A stretch of 8,561 nt of DNA from an uncultured Acidimicrobiaceae bacterium. Lineage in GTDB: Bacteria; Actinomycetota; Acidimicrobiia; Acidimicrobiales; Microtrichaceae. Of the stretch, positions 1-5,120 are shown one piece after another; position 1 is the stretch's first letter, and each line of letters starts with the position of its first letter. The stretch lies in assembly GCA_937868025.1 (NCBI GenBank), contig CALMLJ010000117.1, positions 1-8,561 of the forward strand, written 5' to 3'. The notes below the pieces were generated by a model. It made no database searches. It was not told where the DNA came from and saw only the letters and a list, made by a program, of their open reading frames with translations. Made by a program: the position numbers and the translations under genes.

Positions 1-333
1 GCGTCGGCGACTGGAAACCAGTCGTGTGTGAACCTCGTCGACAAGTGCGTCGGTGAACAGAACTCGACAAATCCCACGAACTACCGAGGGTTCGGTGGTT
101 ACACGGCCGTGAACAGCTACGCGCCGTACGCGTACCAGAACGGCACCGCGATCGAGGATCGCATCAACAGCGTGCGCGTTCGGACCGAGTCGACCACGTA
201 CACCGGGGTGTGTTGGTACCGCGATGCCAATCAGAGCATGCCTCGCACGTACAGGAGCGAGTCGGCAGGTTGGTACGACAACTCGTCGGTTGATCTGTCG
301 TCGTCGCAATGGGTGACGTCGGCCTGCGTCTGA
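1..333 (+). CDS. Small secreted four-cysteine protein, cassette 1 (5' partial)
   Basis: The reading frame is open from the first base and ends at TGA 331-333, giving 110 visible residues. The visible N-terminus reads ASATGNQSC. ASA looks like the end of a Sec signal peptide, because the cassette 2 protein has ASA at the same place, so the true start and most of the signal peptide lie upstream of the window. GTG at base 28 is internal and should not be taken as the start. The mature part has cysteines at visible residues 9, 16, 71 and 109. This matches the layout of the two later small proteins: a close N-terminal pair, one about two thirds along, and one at the C-terminal end. It is rich in Tyr, Ser, Asn and Thr, as expected for an exported beta-rich protein. 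The lipoprotein gene starts 6 bp after its stop. A crystallin/I36-like fold is inferred by analogy with cassette 2 and is weak for this copy alone. Confidence 0.72.
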   Translation, partial: ASATGNQSCVNLVDKCVGEQNSTNPTNYRGFGGYTAVNSYAPYAYQNGTAIEDRINSVRVRTESTTYTGVCWYRDANQSMPRTYRSESAGWYDNSSVDLSSSQWVTSACV

Positions 334-339
334 CCATCC

Positions 340-1386
340 ATGAGACATCACCTCACTGTTGCGGTCATGCGTTGGTGGTTGCGAGCGTCGGTACTTCGGT
401 GCCGGCGCTTCGCCGTGGCGGCGTTGATGCTCTTGTTCGTGACATCGGCGTGCGCGACGGATTCAGGTGGAGACGCCCGACCTGAGAGTGGGTCATCGCC
501 CACCGGTTCCGGCACACTGCTCATCGAACCGCCTGCCGGCGGTTCGATGCCGGCATCACCGTCTGTTCCTGAAACGGAGGGCACCGTCGGGTCGACTCCG
601 TCTGGCGGGGACCCTGGCGGCGACGCGTGGCGGGCATTGATCCCAGTGAAGTCGCCCTTGGACGACCTGCGCCTGTCGGACGAGGATGAGCGTCGTCTGT
701 ACGAGACGTGGCAGGCGGCGATGGCAACGTGCATGAGGGAGAAGGGCTTCGAGATGGAGGTCGTTTCGTACGATGCGACGGCCGGGACTCGTTCTGTGAT
801 CCGCACACCGATCGAGCCGTCGGCGGTGGAGCAGTACGGATACCATCTACCGCCGGAGGAGGCACAGCCGGATCCGATGGGGGCGAACGAGCGACGCGCG
901 CAGCAAGATTCAGCGTTCATGGAAGCGCTGTTCGGCACGGACGGCTCGTCTCGAGACGGTTGCAGGGGCGAGCAGTTCGATCGCGTGTACGACGAAGGCG
1001 GGAACTTCTGGCAGCTCGATCAGCAGATCGGCAACGCGCAGGTCGAGCTGTCCATCGCGCTCGACGCGTCGCCCAAGGTGCAGCAACTCGACGCAGCCTG
1101 GTCGGCGTGCATGTCGGAGCGCGGGTTCGACTACGAAGCACCGGATCGGCCCGCCAGCTTGTTTGCCGGAGAGTCGTCCGTCACGCCTGCGGAGATCGCC
1201 ACGAGGCAAGCCGACATCGCCTGTCAACTCGAGACCCGATACGTTGAGATGACCTCGGGGTGGCTTGCCGACGACGTGCAGGTATGGCTGAACGGCAACG
1301 CGCAGACCATCAACGAGTACCTGTCGCTGAAGGATGATTACCTGCGCAATCTGGCCGAGATCCGATCATCGCTCGGCCTGTCCTGA
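340..1386 (+). CDS. CMxxxGF-motif lipoprotein, cassette 1
   Basis: 348 residues from ATG 340. ATG 367 (residue 10) is an alternative start; neither has a clear Shine-Dalgarno. An Arg-rich n-region and a hydrophobic stretch (24-35) lead to a lipobox-like TSAC with the lipidated Cys at 38. A flexible Gly/Ser/Pro-rich linker runs to about residue 95. The folded part has CMREKGFE at 131-138, the tripeptide GYH at 167-169, FMEALFG at 193-199, GC at 207-208, CMSERGFDY at 257-265 and ADIAC at 291-295, then a helical C-terminal tail (about 296-345). The four mature-domain cysteines (131, 208, 257, 295) have counterparts in both other lipoproteins here. The protein should sit on the outer face of the cytoplasmic membrane. 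Lipoproteins with paired CMxxxGF motifs are common among actinobacterial hypothetical proteins, but I know of no established function. It is probably co-transcribed with the small secreted protein upstream. Confidence 0.85.
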   Translation: MRHHLTVAVMRWWLRASVLRCRRFAVAALMLLFVTSACATDSGGDARPESGSSPTGSGTLLIEPPAGGSMPASPSVPETEGTVGSTPSGGDPGGDAWRALIPVKSPLDDLRLSDEDERRLYETWQAAMATCMREKGFEMEVVSYDATAGTRSVIRTPIEPSAVEQYGYHLPPEEAQPDPMGANERRAQQDSAFMEALFGTDGSSRDGCRGEQFDRVYDEGGNFWQLDQQIGNAQVELSIALDASPKVQQLDAAWSACMSERGFDYEAPDRPASLFAGESSVTPAEIATRQADIACQLETRYVEMTSGWLADDVQVWLNGNAQTINEYLSLKDDYLRNLAEIRSSLGLS

Positions 1387-1402
1387 CCGGTGAAGAGTCA
1401 GG
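1382..1402 (+). other. Inverted repeat over the lipoprotein 1 stop codon
   Basis: CCTGAC (1382-1387) and GTCAGG (1397-1402) form a perfect 6-bp inverted repeat with a 9-base loop. It covers the TGA stop of the cassette 1 lipoprotein. There is no T-tract after it, so it may be a weak terminator, an mRNA 3'-end stabiliser or chance. Confidence 0.25.
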
Positions 1403-1533
1403 TTCGGGGCGACTGCCTCTCGTCGAGTCGTGGCGGAGTTGGGAGGCTGACGAGCCGCCTGGCGACCGGCCGTGTCGGCTGTCGGCTGCTTTGCGTGCCG
1501 CACTGTCGAAGGGAATCGCGTGGACAGATGGGC

Positions 1534-1558
1534 GCCCTCGTCGTCAGGCGACGAAGGC
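1534..1558 (+). terminator. GC-rich stem-loop between cassettes 1 and 2
   Basis: TCGTCG (1538-1543) pairs perfectly with CGACGA (1549-1554) around a 5-base loop. After one C/A mismatch the stem extends by three more G-C pairs (1534-1536 with 1556-1558). It lies in the 309-base gap after the cassette 1 lipoprotein and before the putative promoter at 1611. No run of T follows, as is often seen for actinobacterial hairpin terminators. I see no gene in the rest of this gap (1387-1695). Confidence 0.4.
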
Positions 1559-1610
1559 TGCGTCCGATCTTCGCGACTGATCAGGACTACGTAGGTGCAA
1601 TTGATGTCTC

Positions 1611-1638
1611 GGAACGGATTCGGTTCGGAGCGACACCT
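1611..1638 (+). promoter_or_regulatory. Putative ECF-type promoter of cassette 2
   Basis: GGAAC (1611-1615), GATT (1617-1620) and CGACACCT (1631-1638) recur in the same order and at the same spacing before cassette 3 (3179-3206). GGAAC is the classic -35 core of ECF sigma factor promoters. CGACACCT begins 15 bases after its end, close to where a -10 element would fall. The distance to the ATG at 1696 leaves room for a leader of roughly 50 bases. Conservation in two otherwise different intergenic regions is the main support. The sigma factor class is inference. Confidence 0.55.
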
Positions 1639-1682
1639 AGGGAATGAGAACACCCGTCCGGTCGGTGTCGTCAATGTCAACG

Positions 1683-1688
1683 AGGGAG
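1683..1688 (+). promoter_or_regulatory. Ribosome binding site for the cassette 2 small protein
   Basis: AGGGAG lies 7 bases before ATG 1696. It fixes the start of the small secreted protein, and the resulting N-terminus is a good signal peptide. Confidence 0.75.
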
Positions 1689-1695
1689 ATCCGTC

Positions 1696-2106
1696 ATGTT
1701 CAATCGTCGTCAGGTCCGATCCGGCTTTCGAGCTGGAACGGCTCGTGTCGCAGTCGCCGGTATCTTGCTCGCCGGAGCGTCGATGGTCTCGTTCGCAGGT
1801 CGCGCTTCCGCCGCTCAGTACGACTGCGCCAATGGCTACATCTGCATTTGGGCGAACAGTTCCTTCACCGGGAACATGACTGGCGTTTGGTACGACTACA
1901 ACTCGTTGGTTGGAACCAGCGTCGGGCCCGACAACGCCGAGTCGGGCTTCAACCGCACTGGTAGCACGGTTCGTCTGCACAACGATCTCGATTGCGCGGG
2001 TCCGTACGTCAGCTTCTCGCCGACGGTCGCCCGAGCATCGCTTGCGTACCCGAATCTTGCGTCGTCGATCGACATCCGCAACGGTTCAATCACTTGCGGC
2101 GGTTGA
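1696..2106 (+). CDS. Secreted I36 / crystallin-like four-cysteine protein, cassette 2
   Basis: 136 residues. The signal peptide has an Arg-rich n-region (4-17), a hydrophobic core (18-35) and an ASA cleavage site after residue 39. The mature protein of about 97 residues begins AQYDCANGYICIW, followed by a segment with FTGNM. This resembles the CxxGYxC...G opening of the peptidase inhibitor family I36 (Streptomyces SMPI type), which has a beta/gamma-crystallin-like fold. Cysteines at 44, 50, 100 and 134 could form two disulfides. Known I36 members inhibit metalloproteases; whether this one does cannot be told from sequence, and a structural or cell-wall role is equally possible. The ATG at 1696 has a clear ribosome binding site, and a putative ECF-type promoter lies upstream. 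Its TGA stop overlaps the TTG start of the next lipoprotein gene, so the two are probably translationally coupled. Confidence 0.85.
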   Translation: MFNRRQVRSGFRAGTARVAVAGILLAGASMVSFAGRASAAQYDCANGYICIWANSSFTGNMTGVWYDYNSLVGTSVGPDNAESGFNRTGSTVRLHNDLDCAGPYVSFSPTVARASLAYPNLASSIDIRNGSITCGG

Positions 2107-2999
2107 GTCTTCGCCGGCGCCGCTTGGGTTTCGTGATCGCTGCGTTGGTCGTCGGGTTGGTCACGGCATCGTGTGGTGGTTCCTCCACGAGGACGGCGCC
2201 CTCGAGTCCATCGGCATCGGTCGATCCTCCATCTGAGGTTGATCCGAACCAGTTCATCGTGGATGCCTATGAGCGGGCCACGGGCACCTTCGCTGATCCG
2301 CTGGCGCAGCACAACTACTCTTCGGCGATCGCTGAGTGCATGTCGAAGGCGGGCTTCGAGTACGCCGTTCCGCCGATGGGCAACAGTGTGCCTGGTGACA
2401 TCGATCGGGTTGCATACATCGAAGCTCATGGTTATGGCGTGTTCGAGCGCCTCGACGCCGTCCCAGGAAACGATCCGAACGAGGCGATCGTTGCGGCGCT
2501 GAGCGATGCTGAGCGAGACGCCTACTACGTCGCTCTCTTGGGCGCCGACAGCGACCGCAAGACGGTCAACGACCGAAATGGGGTCGAGTACCAGTCGTAT
2601 GCCGGCAGCGGATGCATCTACGCGTCGTTCGAACAGCTTGGTGTGTCGATGGACGAGGCCATGCAGAACCAGGCGCTCCTTGACGTCGCGTTTCAGGAAG
2701 CGCTCGCAGCGGTGGACTCCGATCGCGCCGTCGTCGCCGGGTGGGATGCGTGGTCCCAATGCATGTCGAAGGCGGGATACACGGTGGAAACCCGAAGCGA
2801 AGCTCGGGCACTGGCTCATTCGTACACCGACGACCCACAGACGCTTGAGGTCAAGGAGCAACAGCTCGCCGCTGCGGACGTCGCGTGCGACCGCCGCACA
2901 AGCCTCCAGGCGGTACTCGACGATGCTCGTACCCGGCATCTCGGAGCGTTCTACGAGGCCAATGCGGAGATCCTCCGTCAGTACAGCGCCAACACCTGA
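2103..2999 (+). CDS. CMxxxGF-motif lipoprotein, cassette 2 (TTG start)
   Basis: I choose TTG 2103 as the start. It overlaps the upstream stop as TTGA and gives a textbook lipoprotein signal: MSLRRRR, a hydrophobic segment (9-20), then TASC with the lipidated Cys at 24. The longer in-frame opening from 1992 would run through the preceding gene and put the signal inside the protein. The product is 298 residues. After a short Ser/Pro linker come CMSKAGFEY (79-87), HGYG (109-112), YYVALLG (141-147), SGC (169-171), CMSKAGY (220-226) and ADVAC (258-262), then a helical tail. Cysteines 79, 171, 220 and 262 match those of the other two lipoproteins. It has the shortest linker of the three. The two CMSKAG motifs are encoded by an identical 17-base stretch. 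The function is unknown; it should be an extracytoplasmic membrane-anchored partner of the small secreted protein or of an envelope component. Confidence 0.85.
   Translation: MSLRRRRLGFVIAALVVGLVTASCGGSSTRTAPSSPSASVDPPSEVDPNQFIVDAYERATGTFADPLAQHNYSSAIAECMSKAGFEYAVPPMGNSVPGDIDRVAYIEAHGYGVFERLDAVPGNDPNEAIVAALSDAERDAYYVALLGADSDRKTVNDRNGVEYQSYAGSGCIYASFEQLGVSMDEAMQNQALLDVAFQEALAAVDSDRAVVAGWDAWSQCMSKAGYTVETRSEARALAHSYTDDPQTLEVKEQQLAAADVACDRRTSLQAVLDDARTRHLGAFYEANAEILRQYSANT
2337..2353 (+). repeat. 17-bp direct repeat, copy 1 (first CMSKAG motif)
   Basis: This 17-base stretch, beginning TGCATGTCGAAG, is identical to 2760-2776. It encodes Cys79 onward of the cassette 2 lipoprotein in the same frame as the second copy. 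Confidence 0.9.
2760..2776 (+). repeat. 17-bp direct repeat, copy 2 (second CMSKAG motif)
   Basis: Exact copy of 2337-2353, encoding Cys220 onward of the same lipoprotein. Sequence on both sides of the repeat differs. Confidence 0.9.
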
Positions 3000-3178
3000 C
3001 AGGCAAGCGGTGAGATCGGTTGAAACCGGAAGCTCGTGACGTGTGGTCTGCGTTGCGGTTGTCGTCACGGAAGCGATGGAACCGATCGCGCCGGTGGAAG
3101 ACGACGCCTGGTGGAGATGCATCCGCGTTGTCGAACGATCGCCGTCGATCACCCCCCACTGATCATTCGGCGAATCGA

Positions 3179-3206
3179 GGAACAGATTGAAGGCCACACG
3201 ACACCT
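3179..3206 (+). promoter_or_regulatory. Putative ECF-type promoter of cassette 3
   Basis: GGAAC (3179-3183), GATT (3185-3188) and CGACACCT (3199-3206) match the block before cassette 2 at all 17 motif positions, with identical spacing, while the 10-base spacer differs. The ATG at 3252 is about 45 bases beyond the last element. The gap from 3000 to 3251 otherwise contains only weak inverted repeats and no gene. Confidence 0.55.
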
Positions 3207-3240
3207 CTAGGCAGCAGGCAGAGCTCGCTCGTTCTCCAGG

Positions 3241-3245
3241 GGAGG
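3241..3245 (+). promoter_or_regulatory. Ribosome binding site for the cassette 3 small protein
   Basis: GGAGG, within a longer purine run (3238-3248), ends 6 bases before ATG 3252. It rules out the upstream in-frame start at 3036, which would place about 70 unlikely residues before the signal peptide and would begin upstream of the putative promoter. Confidence 0.8.
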
Positions 3246-3251
3246 GAAGCC

Positions 3252-3671
3252 ATGACACATCGGATCGTCGCAGTGGCGGGCAGGGAAGCTCTCCGTACGA
3301 AGGCAAAGAGAAGGTCCATCGCCATCGCCTTGACCGTCACGGCACTGACAGCGGGAGTCCTGCCTGGCCATGCGTGGGCAGCCTTCACGAATGGTTGCAT
3401 CTCTGGCACCGCTTGCTTCCGAAAGTCGACCGTTCCCGGGACAGAGATCTACACATCGTCCTCGGACAGTGACTGGAGCAACGACTACGCGGGTACGGCA
3501 CCCGTGAACCAGTACCGGCAGCGCATGAGCACTTACGAGCTCTACACGTACAGAACCGCCGGATACGTCGAACTGGACATGTGCGCTCCGCCGGAAGGGA
3601 CGGCGGCGCCGTGGCGCAGCCTGCCAGTGCCGACTGGCTCTCACAAGGTGTTGAACATCAACGCATGCTGA
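3252..3671 (+). CDS. Small secreted four-cysteine protein, cassette 3
   Basis: 139 residues from ATG 3252, chosen for its strong ribosome binding site. The N-terminus has a basic stretch (KAKRR, 17-21), a hydrophobic core (22-37) and an AWA cleavage site after residue 43. The mature part of about 96 residues has cysteines at 49, 55, 111 and 139. This is the same arrangement as in the other small proteins: a close pair with 5 residues between, one downstream, and one at the very C-terminus. It contains many Tyr, Ser and Thr. Outside the cysteines its similarity to the cassette 2 protein is low, so an I36/crystallin-like fold is an inference from position, size and cysteine layout. Its stop overlaps the ATG of the next lipoprotein gene as TGATG. 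Confidence 0.8.
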   Translation: MTHRIVAVAGREALRTKAKRRSIAIALTVTALTAGVLPGHAWAAFTNGCISGTACFRKSTVPGTEIYTSSSDSDWSNDYAGTAPVNQYRQRMSTYELYTYRTAGYVELDMCAPPEGTAAPWRSLPVPTGSHKVLNINAC

Positions 3672-4774
3672 TGAGCGAAGGAGCGATGTGTACGGCCGCA
3701 GGCATTGAGTGGCTCCGGGCTAGGGCGCTCGGCAACGCCGGACGCCTTGCACGGGTAATGGCCGTAACGACCGTCCTTGCTCTCGCGGGAGGTTGCAGCT
3801 CCCCAGCCTCCACCGAGGAAGGAAGCGGGCCGGCGACGACGTTGCCGGCACGGCGGACCTCTGACGTTCTGCCTGTGACCGATCCCGTTTCCGCCTCGAG
3901 TGCTGGCTCGGACGACGTCTCGACATCCGTCCCGGTGGAAGCGTCGCCAGAGCGAACAGGATCACCGCCGAGCGCTGACTTGTCGATTGAGGCTCTCCGA
4001 CTCTCGCTGATGACCGCGTCCGACCTGGCGCAGCAGGCTGTGGATCGTCGAGTCCAAGCGTGCATGGCGAGCTTCGGGTACGAGTATCTGGCAGAGCCCC
4101 CCGCCACGGGCGTCGGGCAAGCGAACTTGCCGGCTCGGATCTGGGACCTGCCGCAGCCGGAGCTGGCACCGACGAACGGATACCTGGTGCCCGGTGTCGA
4201 TGACGCACCCGAGCTCCCGCCCGAACCGGAGACGAGCGCCGAGTACGACTCGGCCCTTTGGGGCAAGATCGTTGGCCAGTGGGAAGACTCCGATCCTCCA
4301 GAGTACGCAGGAGCACCCGTTGGTGGAGACATCTATGACGGGTGCCTGCCGACGGCTCGCACTGCGATCGTCGGCGACGGACAACCCGAACAGCTGTACC
4401 TGGACCATGACCTCGCCTACAGGCTCAACAGTCTGGTCAGCGAGGCCTCCGATCGCCTTTTCGCAGATCCGACCTGGTTGGAGCTTGAAGCCGAGTGGGT
4501 GTCCTGCATGCGGACCAGCGGATACGTATATGACTCCCTCTTCGGTCCTGCGTCCGCCGACTGGGGCAGAGATCGGCCTTCGACCGTTGAGAGGGAGACT
4601 GCGATCGCGGACGCCGCATGCAAGAAGCGTCTGGATCTCGCAGCCCGCGCCGATGCGCTCTACGAGGAAACACTGCGAGCACTGATGGACGAACGTGAGG
4701 GCGAGCTCATCGAGATAGCAGCCGCAATTGACGGCCTTCAGTACAGAGCCACGGTTGCGCTCGACAACCCGTAG
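3671..4774 (+). CDS. CMxxxGY-motif lipoprotein, cassette 3
   Basis: 367 residues from ATG 3671, which overlaps the upstream stop (TGATG). ATG 3665 and ATG 3686 are alternatives; a GAAGGAG sits only 2 bases before 3686, which is too close to be decisive. The n-region is unusually long (about 29 residues). It is followed by a hydrophobic stretch (30-39) and LAGGC with the lipidated Cys at 42. A Ser/Thr/Pro/Glu linker runs to about residue 103. Then come CMASFGYEY (131-139), NGYLVPG (169-175), YDSALWG (192-198), DGC (223-225), CMRTSGY (279-285) and ADAAC (313-317), and an acidic helical tail (about 318-355). The four mature-domain cysteines align with those of the other two lipoproteins. It is the most acidic and longest of the three. 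The molecular function is unknown. It is the last gene of the tandem array and converges on the transporter operon. Confidence 0.85.
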   Translation: MSEGAMCTAAGIEWLRARALGNAGRLARVMAVTTVLALAGGCSSPASTEEGSGPATTLPARRTSDVLPVTDPVSASSAGSDDVSTSVPVEASPERTGSPPSADLSIEALRLSLMTASDLAQQAVDRRVQACMASFGYEYLAEPPATGVGQANLPARIWDLPQPELAPTNGYLVPGVDDAPELPPEPETSAEYDSALWGKIVGQWEDSDPPEYAGAPVGGDIYDGCLPTARTAIVGDGQPEQLYLDHDLAYRLNSLVSEASDRLFADPTWLELEAEWVSCMRTSGYVYDSLFGPASADWGRDRPSTVERETAIADAACKKRLDLAARADALYEETLRALMDEREGELIEIAAAIDGLQYRATVALDNP

Positions 4775-4981
4775 CCGCCCCAAGGCCTTCCGCTTGGCGA
4801 CGACGGGGCTTGCCGGCACACGTTTGACGCCCCGTGCCGCCCTGTCGAGTTGAGCGCGCAGTTCGTTGCACAGGCGCCGCAGCTTGGCCCGCTCGTGCCA
4901 GCTCTCCTCAATGACCCGACGCATCGCTCGTAGTTGCTCGTCGAGGAGCGTGAACTTCTCGCTCTCGCCGATCGACGCATC
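4775..4981 (-). pseudogene. Open helical remnant of unknown origin
   Basis: On the minus strand, in the same frame as the start of the transposase fragment (GTG 5104), the sequence stays open from 4981 leftward. It encodes about 69 residues with a charged, heptad-like helical pattern, for example FTLLDEQLRAMRRVIEE and then AKLRRLCNELRAQLDRAAR. The frame continues antisense through the lipoprotein gene, where I regard it as a shadow. The segment has no ribosome binding site of its own and I do not recognise it. It may be the broken end of a gene brought in or cut by the insertion event, or a non-functional open stretch. Low confidence that it was ever a gene. Confidence 0.3.
4803..4835. terminator. 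Hairpin between convergent operons
   Basis: ACGGGGC (4803-4809) and GCCCCGT (4829-4835) are a perfect 7-bp inverted repeat around a 19-base loop that itself contains TGCCGGCA. It lies 28 bases after the cassette 3 lipoprotein stop and downstream of the minus-strand transporter operon, so it could end transcription from both sides. There is no T-tract on either strand, and it lies inside the IS/remnant region. Confidence 0.35.
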
Positions 4982-5104
4982 TCCCGGGCGACCTGGGCGA
5001 TCTTGCCGCCCGTCGCCTCGACCATCGACACGACCTCGGCCTTGAACTCAGGGGGTGAACTTCCGGCGCGAACGACCGGAACCCTTACCAACTGACACGG
5101 ACAC
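4981..5104 (-). pseudogene. Truncated, frameshifted IS3-type transposase OrfA fragment
   Basis: Translation from GTG 5104 gives SGRSRRKFTP and then a stop. Moving one base restores EFKAEVVSMVEATGGKIAQVARE. Joined, RRKFTPEFKAEVV...GGKIAQVARE is the typical N-terminal helix-turn-helix opening of IS3-family OrfA proteins. The frame breaks in a run of five C on the minus strand (5051-5055), which fits a one-base insertion. After VARE the expected continuation of OrfA is absent, and so is any OrfB/DDE catalytic domain, so the copy is dead. It begins only 17 bases beyond the permease stop. I could not identify terminal inverted repeats. Confidence 0.7.
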
Positions 5105-5120
5105 TCCCGCCGTACCTCCG

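Noticed and set aside
1390..1647. 85-codon plus-strand frame starting with GTG in the same gap
   Set aside because: No ribosome binding site, no signal peptide or domain, very Arg-rich; it also runs through the hairpin and promoter-like elements.
1366..1980. 204-codon minus-strand frame across the gap between cassettes 1 and 2
   Set aside because: Ser/Thr/Arg-rich with no domain. It runs antisense into the signal peptide of the cassette 2 protein and over the conserved promoter-like block.
3016..3031. CGGT-TGAA-ACCG mini-hairpin after the cassette 2 lipoprotein
   Set aside because: Only 4 bp of stem and no T-tract; too weak to call a terminator.
3078..3109. A second GGAAC...CGACGCCT pair upstream of cassette 3
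   Set aside because: The spacing is 4 bases longer than in the conserved blocks and one base of the second element differs. It probably arose by chance.
1576..3165. Shared octamer ACTGATCA before both promoter-like blocks (1576-1583 and 3158-3165)
   Set aside because: Its distance to GGAAC differs (35 against 21 bases), and one shared 8-mer is expected by chance between two gaps of this size.
1896..3197. 433-codon open frame on the minus strand covering cassette 2
   Set aside because: It is antisense to two genes with clear signal peptides and conserved motifs. Its translation is Arg/Val/Asp-rich with no recognisable domain, as expected of a shadow frame in high-GC coding DNA.
3962..4924. 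320-codon minus-strand frame overlapping the cassette 3 lipoprotein
   Set aside because: The part inside 3962-4774 is antisense to a well-supported gene. Only the part beyond 4774 is kept, as a low-confidence remnant.
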